Shown piece by piece: positions 52,716 to 61,765 of a stretch of 64,000 bases of DNA (positions are counted from its first letter, which is position 1; each line of letters begins with the position of its first letter). This DNA comes from Thiothrix lacustris DSM 21227 (lineage in GTDB: Bacteria > Pseudomonadota > Gammaproteobacteria > Thiotrichales > Thiotrichaceae), in the NCBI RefSeq assembly GCF_000621325.1, contig NZ_JHYQ01000021.1, positions 1 to 64,000 on the forward strand, read 5' to 3'. A program made the position numbers and the translations under genes. Under the pieces are notes generated by a model. The model did no database searches. It was not told the DNA's origin and saw nothing but the letters and a program-made list of their open reading frames with translations.

Positions 52716-53515
52716 AAAATCTTTACGCGGCAGCGTATGCTTGTCTGATGGAAACTGACCTTGAGCAAAAGCTTTTGAGTGTTCACCAACTCTATGTTGA
52801 TTGGCAGGCCGGTGCTTTATTACGTGAAAATCGGCCAGATGTTCCCGTATTAGCGATTTTAGTGCCGGGGCGTCCAGCTAAGCCGGAACTTGTTCATCCC
52901 AAACAGGTCAAACAACGTAAGCTGACTACTCCAGAAGGGCAGAAGGCTTTGTTACATGCTGTGGCACATATTGAATTTAATGCAATCAACTTAGCGTTAG
53001 ATGCTGCTTATCGTTTTCGTGATTTGCCTGACGCTTATTATGGTGACTGGTTACAGGTGGCGTCGGAAGAAGCTTATCATTTCAGTTTATTGCGTGAGCG
53101 ATTGCAGGATTTTAATTGTGCTTACGGTGACTTGCCAGCACACAACGGTTTGTGGGAGCAGGCGTGTAAAACGGATCATGATGCATTAGTACGTATGGCA
53201 TTAGTTCCTCGTGTGCTGGAAGCACGAGGCTTGGATGTGACGCCGGGGATGATGCAGCGCTTACGTGAGGTGGGGGATGAGTCGACCATTGCCATTTTAG
53301 AAATCATTCTGCGGGATGAGATCGGGCATGTTCGGATTGGTTCTCACTGGTTTCGCTATTGTTGTGAGCAACGAGCGCTAGAACCAGAGGCCACTTTTCG
53401 GAAGTTAATACGTGAAGTATTACAGGCGCCATTACGTGGCCCATTTTATACAGAAGCACGTTTACAGGCCGGGTTCAGTGCTAATGAATTAGAACAGTTA
53501 CAGGCAATGGAATAG
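52712..53515 (+). CDS. DUF455 ferritin-like protein
   Basis: 267 residues from the ATG at 52712, which overlaps the kinase stop (ATGA); an in-frame start at 52649 would lie deep in the kinase gene. The four-helix bundle shows AHIEFNAINLALDA, ASEEAYHFSLL and ILRDEIGHVRIG, giving Glu/His residues in diiron-type positions, as in ferritin-like and MiaE-related proteins. An oxidase or hydroxylase role is plausible; the substrate is unknown. Confidence 0.83.
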   Translation: MKNLYAAAYACLMETDLEQKLLSVHQLYVDWQAGALLRENRPDVPVLAILVPGRPAKPELVHPKQVKQRKLTTPEGQKALLHAVAHIEFNAINLALDAAYRFRDLPDAYYGDWLQVASEEAYHFSLLRERLQDFNCAYGDLPAHNGLWEQACKTDHDALVRMALVPRVLEARGLDVTPGMMQRLREVGDESTIAILEIILRDEIGHVRIGSHWFRYCCEQRALEPEATFRKLIREVLQAPLRGPFYTEARLQAGFSANELEQLQAME

Positions 53516-53649
53516 CTGTAAAGAAAGCCGTTTATCGGATGCAATAGCCATTGCTTGAATGGTGGCAAGCATTTTCTAAGGTTTTCCGGCAGAATCTACT
53601 CTATTAGCCTAGATTAATAGGCGGCTTATTCAATGAGTGTCTTGTCATT

Positions 53650-55470
53650 ATGAAAAAAACAGATCAAACACTATGGGCAGTGTTTTTTGCCAGCAGTTTG
53701 CTGTGCATTCCCGTTAGCTCTTATGCTGGCGATGTCTCAAGTACATCATGCATGGGGAGTAGTGCAAAAGTACTTAACAAAAATGCCGAGCCTTATAAGG
53801 TGGCTATCTCGCAAGCAGCTAAACGTTATGATGTTAGCCCATCACTGATCAAAGCTGTCATAGCATCCGGTAGTTGTTTTAATGCTGTTCAGGTTTCCCC
53901 CAATGGGTCTGTTGGTTTGATGCAACTTAGGGCTGATACTGCTAAGCGTTTTGGTGCGTTAGAGGTATTGAATCCTGAAGCAAATATTGATGCTGGAACC
54001 CGCTATCTGAGTTATTTATTGAAGCGCTATCAGGGAAGTTTGGCTGAAGTGTTCGCTGCTTATGTTAGTGATGGTGGTAGGGTTGGGGAAGAAGTGGCAA
54101 AACAAGTGCCATTGAGTGATATTCGTGACTCAGTCAATCAATTGCTCAGCACTTTACTCAAACTGGAAAATAATAAAAAAACGAATCGTCAGGCACTAGC
54201 CTTATTGAAGACGTGGGGTAAAGAGGAGAAAGCCTATTTCTCAGCATTATCCGAATTACCCAAGCCGGATGAGAAAGCCGCTAAAACTTGGTTTCAATCA
54301 CGTGTAGCCAGTGTTCACTATCCTCGTACCCCAGAGGCTAGAGGATGTGGTGGATTTGGCGTGAAAACCTTGCAAGGCAAGGCAGCACCGTATGAAAAAA
54401 TTATTCAGTCAGCGGCAAAGCGCTATAGTGTTAACCCTGCTTTGGTGAAGTCAGTTATCGCCGCAGAAAGTTGTTATCGTGAAATGGTGGTTTCTCATAA
54501 AGGCGCGTCTGGTTTAATGCAGCTTATGCCTGAAACGGCTGCTGAGTTGGGTGTGATGGATATCTTTGACCCAAGTGAAAATATCAATGCAGGTACTCGT
54601 TATCTAAGTTGGTTGCTAAAGCGTTATAACGGAAGTCCTACTCATGCTATTGCCGCTTATAATGCTGGTGCTGGCAGGATAGAGCAAGGTCAACCTGTGA
54701 CAATAACGTTTAAAGAAACCCGTGGGTATATCAGAACTGTTCTAACTAATCTGACTAAGTTGGAACAGGGTAAAAACTCCATCGCCAATGCTCAATTATT
54801 ATTAGCTGATTGGCAGCAAGCCGAGCTGGCGTATCAGGCTGCTTTACGTGGTGAAACTCTCGCTGTTGCTGAGCCACCTGCTGAGGCAGAAATTGAAGGG
54901 ACAGGAACCTTGATGGATGGACAAGTATTGAATCAAGGTGTGACTACTGGCATGGTTTTACCCGCAGAGTCAGAATCGCTTGCTAAGAATTTGGCATTCC
55001 AACGCAATGAGAAAACTCCATTGGCTTCTGCTCAGGTTGCTGAACAACTTGACCCCAATGTACATCTGATTTCTTCTATTAATCAGGATATTGTGCGAGT
55101 AAAACGCATTAGTGCGACGACTATTGAAGAACCAGTAGTGGCGCCAGCAGAACCTTTGGTCACAGAGGCACCTGCTTTGATCGTAGAAGAACCAGCTTCA
55201 GCCCCTGTTGTTCCCGAACCCGAGGTTCAACAAAATGGTTTGATAAGTTGTGCCAGCTTGCCATCGTCTGTTATTGCGCAGACTGCTGAGCGTGGTAGTG
55301 GTCGTTATGGTGCATTTTTCTACTTCCCACAAGCCGGTGATACGATTGAGCTGGTTGCAAGTAAATTAGGCATTCACCCCCAAGATTTACTGTCGCTCAA
55401 CCATATACGCTTAGATACAGTGCTTGTACCGGGACGCGATTTGAAAGTGGCGGAGTGTGCTCGACCCTGA
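53650..55470 (+). CDS. Tandem-SLT lytic transglycosylase with LysM, first active site lost
   Basis: 606 residues. Signal peptide (1-26), then two related SLT units (about 48-215 and 250-415), each followed by a similar helical tail, and a C-terminal LysM-like domain (about 545-602; FYFPQAGDTIELVASKLGI). In unit 2 Glu273 sits in IAAESCY and AAYNAGAGRI is intact, so it should be active. In unit 1 the aligned residue is Gly74 (IASGSCF) and AAYVSDGGRV replaces AAYNAG, so it is probably a binding or structural domain. The gene likely arose by internal duplication. Confidence 0.88.
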   Translation: MKKTDQTLWAVFFASSLLCIPVSSYAGDVSSTSCMGSSAKVLNKNAEPYKVAISQAAKRYDVSPSLIKAVIASGSCFNAVQVSPNGSVGLMQLRADTAKRFGALEVLNPEANIDAGTRYLSYLLKRYQGSLAEVFAAYVSDGGRVGEEVAKQVPLSDIRDSVNQLLSTLLKLENNKKTNRQALALLKTWGKEEKAYFSALSELPKPDEKAAKTWFQSRVASVHYPRTPEARGCGGFGVKTLQGKAAPYEKIIQSAAKRYSVNPALVKSVIAAESCYREMVVSHKGASGLMQLMPETAAELGVMDIFDPSENINAGTRYLSWLLKRYNGSPTHAIAAYNAGAGRIEQGQPVTITFKETRGYIRTVLTNLTKLEQGKNSIANAQLLLADWQQAELAYQAALRGETLAVAEPPAEAEIEGTGTLMDGQVLNQGVTTGMVLPAESESLAKNLAFQRNEKTPLASAQVAEQLDPNVHLISSINQDIVRVKRISATTIEEPVVAPAEPLVTEAPALIVEEPASAPVVPEPEVQQNGLISCASLPSSVIAQTAERGSGRYGAFFYFPQAGDTIELVASKLGIHPQDLLSLNHIRLDTVLVPGRDLKVAECARP

Positions 55471-55527
55471 TTGCGAGCGTATGTGAAATTTTCAGTGTGT
55501 TGCTTCATGTTTTGGTAGAATGCTTTC

Positions 55528-56523
55528 ATGGAAGAAAGTTTATCGTTTGTTGTCACACTTGAAGGTGGTGCGCCTTCTGTTCAGCTTGTTGTGCTTGAAG
55601 GTTACAGCCACCCCGATCGTATCATGGAAATCCCGTTTGGATTGCTGGATTTCCGTGCGCTTGTGCGTAGTGCCCAGTCTGGTGGTGACTATTGGATTGT
55701 AAATACCACGCCTGATTTGCCTGAGTTTCAAGTGGAATCTGCTATTTTTGTGCGTCATCACGACGGCAAAATTCTTTGGGATATCGTGTTTGAACACTAT
55801 GAGCCTTTCCTTGATATTGAGCTTGCCGAGGATGAGGAAGAAGATGTACTCGAGGATTTTGATGAAAATGTCATCACATTGAGTTTTGACCCTTTTCAGT
55901 ACGCCAGTGCCTTGTATCAGTTTTGTCAGCTTTATCCGCAATTCAAACCCATTACCTTTTTGCCAAAATCTGCTGATGAGAATCTGAGGCTTGAGCAGTT
56001 TCTTCCACAGCTACACATCCTGTGGAGACGTTATGGTGAGAGAAGTGGTTTAGTTAGCCCGGATGGCTTATTGATCAGTGAATCAGATGTCTTTGCAAAA
56101 CATGCTGAAGAGCAGTGGACAGATGAGGTATTACGCGCTTTATTGGAAATGCGTTTTGGTCGGATTCTTGGCAATATTGATGATTATTTAAGTTCCTTGC
56201 CAGCGGATGTATTGGCTAAGTTAGAAGCTGACAGTGCTAGCATCGAGCTTGCCTTGAATGAGCGTTGGGAAAAATTGGTTAATTCCCTAACGGAAGAAGA
56301 AGCCGAAGCGTTGGAAAATGATCAAAGTCAGAGCAAGTTTCCTAACAGTTTGAAATTGCGTCTGATGCGTGAGTTTTTGGCTGGAAATCCATCCGTATTG
56401 TTGGGACATGCCCATGTCGTCGGTAAAGATAATCATACACCCGACAAAGTTATCAGCTTGGAATCCTGGAAAAAAGAGAAAGATTCTGCGCTCGGCTCAC
56501 AAAACTCCACACATGAAGATTGA
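55528..56523 (+). CDS. Hypothetical acidic protein
   Basis: 331 residues, cytoplasmic. N-terminal part (1-90, DYWIVNTTPDLPEFQ), an acidic stretch (96-112, many Glu and Asp), then a helical middle (130-260) rich in Leu and Glu. I recognise no family. It follows the transglycosylase gene and precedes the convergent dimethylformamidase-like gene, with a shared hairpin between them. Confidence 0.65.
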   Translation: MEESLSFVVTLEGGAPSVQLVVLEGYSHPDRIMEIPFGLLDFRALVRSAQSGGDYWIVNTTPDLPEFQVESAIFVRHHDGKILWDIVFEHYEPFLDIELAEDEEEDVLEDFDENVITLSFDPFQYASALYQFCQLYPQFKPITFLPKSADENLRLEQFLPQLHILWRRYGERSGLVSPDGLLISESDVFAKHAEEQWTDEVLRALLEMRFGRILGNIDDYLSSLPADVLAKLEADSASIELALNERWEKLVNSLTEEEAEALENDQSQSKFPNSLKLRLMREFLAGNPSVLLGHAHVVGKDNHTPDKVISLESWKKEKDSALGSQNSTHED

Positions 56524-56539
56524 ATTGATCAAGTCTATC

Positions 56540-56565
56540 CAGTGACTATCTCTCGATAGTCACTG
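56540..56565. terminator. Inverted repeat between convergent genes
   Basis: CAGTGACTATC (56540-56550) and GATAGTCACTG (56555-56565) form an 11-bp perfect stem with a 4-nt loop in the 59-bp gap between convergent genes. It could end transcription from either side. No strong T-run follows, so the mechanism is uncertain. Confidence 0.5.
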
Positions 56566-56582
56566 TTAGTGTGATGCAGTAC

Positions 56583-58202
56583 TTATTGTTTGCGTGGCTT
56601 AAGTCTAAAGATTGCAAGCAAGCCAAGTAATAACCCTGAGATGGGCAAACTACCACCACCACCGCTCGTTGTTGTTGTGCTTTGTGATGGCTCACTGCTA
56701 CTACTGGAAGAAGATTGGCCGCGTGTTTTTAGTTTTTCAATGACATTTTTAGTAATCAACCCGACTTGTGGATCGTTTAGGCCTTCTGCCCAGTCGATTG
56801 TGGGAGCAGTAAATACCACCCCCCCATTCACTGTTGGCTGGAAGATGCCCATAGTGCCCCAGCCCTGACCTGCGTAGTTGTTATGAACGACGCCCGGTAC
56901 AAGAGAAGGTGAATTGACAGCATAGGCGGGTGTTGTTGCTAGTATCTGAAAGTTACTGGGAGTGCCATCTTCTCCAGTAACTACTGGTTTGTTATTGGAC
57001 ATACTAAATAATGCACCATCAACCTCATAACCCACGACTGATCGGCTGTTGACATCATCCCCACGTCCAAAGATATTGCCATTGGCCAAATTAGTGCCTG
57101 TAAATGCCCAATGTGTCGCATCAGTCACTTTGAAGCCACCATAGGAGCCATCATCACCACTACCATTTTTAACATAGTATTGTTGACCTGATGTAGTGTA
57201 ATTAGCATAACCCCCATGTTGAAAACTAGTGCCTATTGACAGGTTTTCTGGCCTGTTAACGGGGGATTTAAACCAATTAGTGGTAACTCGGCTGTTATCT
57301 TGTCCGTATAATGGGTCGTCATTGGCATTTTTATAACAAATCATGTGTTTGTTATCTGCGCTAAAGCGTACTTGCCACCACATGGTATTGCCACTGAAAA
57401 TAGCACCGTTGCCACCAGCAGCAAGGTAGTTATCCCAATTGTCGCGCATCTCTTTGGACCAGTATTCGTTGTGTCCAGCCAGCATGACTAAGTTGTAGTT
57501 ATTCAGTAAGGATGGGTCACGATGAAGATCCATCATCGATGCTGCTTCATAAGCAATGCCTTGCTTATCCAGCCAGGTAACGAATTCGCTGTGTTCTGCC
57601 CACTGCCCTCGACCTGTTGGACGTTCTGTGGAAAGTTGATGGCTTGCTTTGCCGTTATTGGAGTTGAAGCCATACATGGATTTCCCACCAATGGGTGAGT
57701 AGGCGAATGCGGTGGTGGAGCTATCAAGTACGAGTACTTTGGAGTAATTACCCGGTTGTGCCGATTTGATCGCGACGAATTCAGAATAACTGCCCTTGCC
57801 ATTGTTAAAACTGATTTCGTAGATGCCGCTAGTCCAGTTGGCTGGAATGTTAATCGTGTAGGCAGATCCCCAGTTTAAACCATCATAGTCGCTTCCTGAT
57901 GGAGTGTAATTACCCGCACCGCTAAAGGAAGTGCTTTGTAAGTTGGGATTGCTATTGCCTGCTCGTCGAATATGTACATCAAAATTGGAGGTGGTGCTAG
58001 CAACATGTACCTTCAGTTGACCACCTGTTTGTACGCTGTCTATTTCGAGGTAGCCGCAGATTTCAGTGAATATGTCGCCATTCTTGAAATTGCAAGACAC
58101 GGCAAATGCACTTTGAGATAAGACTAAGCTGAGTAATCCAATCGCACCGATTGATAATTTTTTGGGCATTGCATTGGCATAAGCTGATGTTATTTTAGCC
58201 AT
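56583..58202 (-). CDS. Secreted dimethylformamidase-like protein with GGGGSLP sorting tail, copy 1
   Basis: 539 residues. Signal peptide (about 16-34, ending SAFA), an immunoglobulin-like domain (35-145) with ICGYLE, then the N,N-dimethylformamidase-beta-like domain (160-490) with GHNEYWSKEMRDNWDNYL and GRGQWAEHSEFVTWLD. A Ser-rich linker precedes the tail: SGGGGSLP, a helix (LLLGLLAIF) and RLKPRKQ (514-539; DNA 56586-56663). This three-part tail is an exosortase/rhombosortase-type sorting signal; exosortase H is 2.6 kb away. Enzymatic activity on amides is not shown. Paralogue of copy 2. Confidence 0.8.
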   Translation of the reverse strand: MAKITSAYANAMPKKLSIGAIGLLSLVLSQSAFAVSCNFKNGDIFTEICGYLEIDSVQTGGQLKVHVASTTSNFDVHIRRAGNSNPNLQSTSFSGAGNYTPSGSDYDGLNWGSAYTINIPANWTSGIYEISFNNGKGSYSEFVAIKSAQPGNYSKVLVLDSSTTAFAYSPIGGKSMYGFNSNNGKASHQLSTERPTGRGQWAEHSEFVTWLDKQGIAYEAASMMDLHRDPSLLNNYNLVMLAGHNEYWSKEMRDNWDNYLAAGGNGAIFSGNTMWWQVRFSADNKHMICYKNANDDPLYGQDNSRVTTNWFKSPVNRPENLSIGTSFQHGGYANYTTSGQQYYVKNGSGDDGSYGGFKVTDATHWAFTGTNLANGNIFGRGDDVNSRSVVGYEVDGALFSMSNNKPVVTGEDGTPSNFQILATTPAYAVNSPSLVPGVVHNNYAGQGWGTMGIFQPTVNGGVVFTAPTIDWAEGLNDPQVGLITKNVIEKLKTRGQSSSSSSSEPSQSTTTTSGGGGSLPISGLLLGLLAIFRLKPRKQ

Positions 58203-58362
58203 TTTGTTTCATTTTCTCCAGAACTGCCATTGATAAAGCAGCACTTTTTAGATGGGGTTATAATCTCTATTATTCTAGTTCAACATGATAAAGTTTTACC
58301 AGAATTAAATCATTATTACTGATGAATAAGTTGTCATTGCTAATTCTATTTTATTAAAATTG

Positions 58363-60009
58363 TTATTTATCAATTTCTTGGGTGCTATTTTTTCGAATCT
58401 TCCAGATTAATTTCGTTATTAATAAAATTAATAACGAGAGGGCGGGTAGGCTACCGCCTCCGCCACTGTTGTTTTGTAATACTATTTGGGTGTTGCCGTT
58501 TCCTATTCCATTATTAATAATAGTAGAGTCCGTGGTCGTGGTGCGGCTTTTGAGCTGATTGATGACGTTTTTGGTAATACGCCCGACGGATGCTTCTTGT
58601 AACCCTTCTGCCCAATCAATGGTGGGTGCGACAAAGACGGTGCCGCTGTTATCTGATGGCTTGAATAGGCCTAGTGTCCCCCAGCCTTGACTATTGTGAT
58701 TGTTGTATACGATGCCTGGAACACCAGAGGGTGAGTTGACTGCATAGGTTGGAGTGGTCGCCAAAATTTGGAAGTTGAGCGGTGTGCCGTCTTCACCTGT
58801 TGTAACGGGGTGGTTGTTAACCATTTGGAATAGTGCTCCATCGACTTCATAACCTGAAATACCGCTAGCTCTTCCAAATATGCTGCCGTTGCTAAGCCCT
58901 GTGCCTTCAAATATCCAGTGTGAAGCATCGGTGACCTTGAATCCGCCATTGGAGCCATCATCATCCATCCCATTTTTGACGTAATATTGAACACCATTTT
59001 CAGTGTAGTCGTGATAACCACCATGACGGAAGCTAACGCCGATGGATAGATTTTCAGGGCGATTGATGGGTTGGTTGAACCAGTTAGTGGTGACTCGGCT
59101 ATTATCTATGCCATACAGAGGATCAGCCATTGCGTTTTTGTAACAGATCATCTGTTTAGCGTCTTCACTGAAACGTACTTGCCACCACATGGTATTGCCA
59201 CTGAAAATGGCCGCATTACCACCCGTTGTAAGGTAGTTATCCCAGTTATCACGCATTTCTTTCGACCAGTATTCGTTATGTCCAACCAGAATGACTAAGT
59301 TATAGTGACCTAGTAGAGAGGGATCACGGTGTAAATCCATCATGGAAGCAGCTTCATAAGCGATGCCTTCTTGATCAAGCCACCCGACGAATTCGCGGTG
59401 TTCTGTCCATTGTCCCCGCCCGGTGGGACGTTCCATGCCTACTTGCGAAGAAGCTTGTCCATTACTGGAGTTGAAGCCGTAGAGCGATTTACCACCTATT
59501 GGTGAGTAAGCAATCTTGGTAGGCAGGCTATCCAGCACCAATACTTTGGAATGGCTACCTGGTTGCGCCGCTTTGATCGCGACAAATTCTGGATAACTTC
59601 CTCGTCCATTGTTTAGGCTGACTTCATAAATACCACTTATCCAATCTGACGGAATGTTGACTGTATAGGCGGATCCCCAGTTCAATTGGGTATGGCTATT
59701 AGCACCATAATTACCTGCTCCATTAAAAGATGTCGTTAGCAGATTGGTGTTGTCATGCCCGGCACGTCGGATATTCACCTTGAAATGAGGTGTGGTACTG
59801 GAAACATGAAGATTAAGCTGTCCGCCAGTCTTAATTTCTCCTGCTTCAAGGTAGCCACAAATTTCGGTGAAGGTATCGCTATTTTGGAAGTTGCATGAGA
59901 CAGCAAAGGTCTCTAAGGGCAGTAGGATAAATATCCCAGTAACACCAAGTATTAGTTTAGTGCTTACTTTTTTGAAAATAGAATGACGAGGAGGTAGGGG
60001 TTGAGTCAT
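58363..60009 (-). CDS. Secreted dimethylformamidase-like protein with GGGGSLP sorting tail, copy 2
   Basis: 548 residues from the ATG at 60009, preceded by GAGAG; a GTG at 60021 would add four. Same layout as copy 1: signal region (about 17-35), ICGYLE, GHNEYWSKEMRDNWDNYL (identical in both copies), VTTNWF and TPLNFQILATTP. The tail is SGGGGSLP, a helix (LSLLILLITKLIW) and KIRKNS (DNA 58366-58464). The end is 12 residues past the basic cluster, longer than copy 1. Likely an exported target of the exosortase encoded upstream. Confidence 0.8.
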   Translation of the reverse strand: MTQPLPPRHSIFKKVSTKLILGVTGIFILLPLETFAVSCNFQNSDTFTEICGYLEAGEIKTGGQLNLHVSSTTPHFKVNIRRAGHDNTNLLTTSFNGAGNYGANSHTQLNWGSAYTVNIPSDWISGIYEVSLNNGRGSYPEFVAIKAAQPGSHSKVLVLDSLPTKIAYSPIGGKSLYGFNSSNGQASSQVGMERPTGRGQWTEHREFVGWLDQEGIAYEAASMMDLHRDPSLLGHYNLVILVGHNEYWSKEMRDNWDNYLTTGGNAAIFSGNTMWWQVRFSEDAKQMICYKNAMADPLYGIDNSRVTTNWFNQPINRPENLSIGVSFRHGGYHDYTENGVQYYVKNGMDDDGSNGGFKVTDASHWIFEGTGLSNGSIFGRASGISGYEVDGALFQMVNNHPVTTGEDGTPLNFQILATTPTYAVNSPSGVPGIVYNNHNSQGWGTLGLFKPSDNSGTVFVAPTIDWAEGLQEASVGRITKNVINQLKSRTTTTDSTIINNGIGNGNTQIVLQNNSGGGGSLPALSLLILLITKLIWKIRKNSTQEIDK

Positions 60010-60056
60010 GAATTCTCTCACATGATTGTGTGTAATGATGGTTTACGATAAATTTA

Positions 60057-60089
60057 TCTAATAATTACGATTAAATCGTAATTATTAGA
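60057..60089. promoter_or_regulatory. 15-bp AT-rich inverted repeat upstream of dimethylformamidase-like copy 2
   Basis: TCTAATAATTACGAT (60057-60071) and ATCGTAATTATTAGA (60075-60089) are perfect inverted repeats with a 3-nt loop. It lies in the 165-bp gap between the exosortase-associated gene and copy 2. It may be an operator or the terminator of the upstream pair. GACAATCA is also tandemly duplicated nearby, at about 60099-60114. Confidence 0.35.
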
Positions 60090-60174
60090 AAATCGCATTG
60101 ACAATCAGACAATCAGAGGGATTTCAAAGATCGGTAGTGAATAGTCTAGAATGAATGGTGTTGTGTGTGGGGAG

Positions 60175-60786
60175 TTAGTGATTCAAGCTGTGTTCCAGTT
60201 GCGGTGCAAGTTTGGTGATAAATTCGCGATTGAGGCTGATCCAAATGATAAGTGGCGCAATCATTGGCAGCAATAATGTGCCTATTTGATAGCCCAAGGC
60301 GATGAAATCGACACCTAGAGGGGAAATGCCTTGTTGAATTTGGAATGCTGTACCCACATCAAATGTGAGTGTTTTTAGTACACTAAAGATCATGCTAAAT
60401 ATTTCAGTGGGTAAAATCAGTAATAATCCCCATGCCAGATTTTGCATTTTGTATTGGCAGGGGGTGGCTAGTATTAAAGCAGTTAGCAAGGGTACGCTAT
60501 AGCTGTAAATCAATGGGTTGAGGTGGAAGCCTAACGCATCTTCTCCTGTGGGGGGAGAGACAATTGCTCCATGAATATCATGCCCGAAGTTGGAGGCTAG
60601 CACTAATATATGGCCATCTAAGCGTAGCCACATCAACGCATCAGGAAGCAGTATGGTCAGCAGTTTGCCCGTGATCAAGGTGATAGGGGCAAGATGATAG
60701 CTTGCGGTGATGTACCAAAGAAAAAACGTTAGCGGCAGTAATAGGATGACGCCCAGTATAAAGCGATGCAGTGGTTGATGAATCAT
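60175..60786 (-). CDS. Exosortase H-associated membrane protein
   Basis: 203 residues with about five helices (12-28, 36-52, 95-110, 118-140 and 170-190). FHLNPLIYSYSVPLLTAL and LNYQ-like blocks match the membrane protein commonly encoded beside exosortase H. Its start overlaps the exosortase stop by four bases. It probably forms a complex with or matures the exosortase; no activity is known. Confidence 0.72.
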   Translation of the reverse strand: MIHQPLHRFILGVILLLPLTFFLWYITASYHLAPITLITGKLLTILLPDALMWLRLDGHILVLASNFGHDIHGAIVSPPTGEDALGFHLNPLIYSYSVPLLTALILATPCQYKMQNLAWGLLLILPTEIFSMIFSVLKTLTFDVGTAFQIQQGISPLGVDFIALGYQIGTLLLPMIAPLIIWISLNREFITKLAPQLEHSLNH

Positions 60787-61298
60787 GCATGAGCCTCTGG
60801 TAGGGATTGCGAGGGGGGGATTTGCCTAGGCAGATAGTGAATCCATAGGAGAAAGACCACTAAGGCATCCAGCATGATCAGGGCTTGCCATATGTATAAG
60901 TGTGCCCAGTCAAATAACGTTTGGCTCCATTGGCCTAGGTAAAATAGGCTAATGATTCGTAACAAATTCATACCCTGAATGGCCATGAAACCCCAGAATA
61001 GCCCCTTGAGTTTATAGAGAAGTGGAGAAGGGAAGGCAATAATGGCAGCCAGCAATATAAGCATAGCCTCAACCCCATTGCAGCCGGGTTCGATCGAGAC
61101 GGCAAAACCATTCAGTGTACTGCTGACTACTTTACCTGTTGTGGCAATGTTGGGATCAAAAGCCGACATTAAAGCACCACTTACATCCGCTAACAGGCTT
61201 GTCCAAGGAAGAATAATGGCAGATTGTACAGGTTGTAGCATTTCAACCCCGAACAACACGCTTTGTATTATTAGGAAGAATATAAGAAAACGTAACAT
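60783..61298 (-). CDS. xrtH: Exosortase H
   Basis: 171-residue integral membrane transpeptidase with about six helices. The catalytic residues are Cys73 (EPGCNGVEAML), Arg114 (NLLRIISLFYLG) and His133 (DWAHLYIWQALIML), all as expected for exosortases; these blocks are typical of the XrtH type, which normally serves IPTLxxWG tails. Here the nearest exported proteins carry GGGGSLP tails. It recognises and cuts the tail, then joins the protein to a surface glycan or lipid; the acceptor is unknown. Overlaps the associated gene by four bases. Confidence 0.85.
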   Translation of the reverse strand: MLRFLIFFLIIQSVLFGVEMLQPVQSAIILPWTSLLADVSGALMSAFDPNIATTGKVVSSTLNGFAVSIEPGCNGVEAMLILLAAIIAFPSPLLYKLKGLFWGFMAIQGMNLLRIISLFYLGQWSQTLFDWAHLYIWQALIMLDALVVFLLWIHYLPRQIPPSQSLPEAHA

Positions 61299-61409
61299 AG
61301 CCCTATTTCTTTTAATTTTTTATGAGTCTATTATTTTATCTGATTTTGATGTTGAACGGTAGCTTTTGTGCTCTGTCATGGATGGAATATCTACCGTTAT
61401 TGGGCGTAC

Positions 61410-61724
61410 TTAAGACTGTCGTATAGTGATATCACCAATAGTGGAAGGGGCTTTGTTGCAAGTGCCATTGCGTTGCTGGGTTGTACATTCATTTTTCATA
61501 AGCGAATGTCCAATCCAAAAAAGGATGAGGCCACATAGGATGCAGACAGAAAAGAATAGCCAGTTAACCTCTTGAGAACGTTGGAATTGCAGTGCTGCTC
61601 CCATAACGCCAATACCAACCAATAATGCTAGCGCTACCCACTTGGCACTACGCATAAAGTAAAAGACTAATGATTGCTCGCAATCAATCATTTTGTTACC
61701 AACGCATTTAGCTTGTTTTTTCAT
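61410..61724 (-). CDS. Small two-helix membrane protein
   Basis: 104 residues from the ATG at 61724, preceded by AGGAG; an upstream start at 61772 lacks a comparable site and overlaps the kinase gene. Two helices (about 31-48 and 55-73) flank a short loop; the N-terminus contains KKQAKCVGNK and the C-terminus CTTQQRNGTC. Function unknown. It follows the kinase gene on the same strand by 41 bp. Confidence 0.6.
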   Translation of the reverse strand: MKKQAKCVGNKMIDCEQSLVFYFMRSAKWVALALLVGIGVMGAALQFQRSQEVNWLFFSVCILCGLILFWIGHSLMKNECTTQQRNGTCNKAPSTIGDITIRQS

Positions 61725-61765
61725 GATTTTGATCTCCTGACATGGAATCCTGAGTTGAAAAAAAC

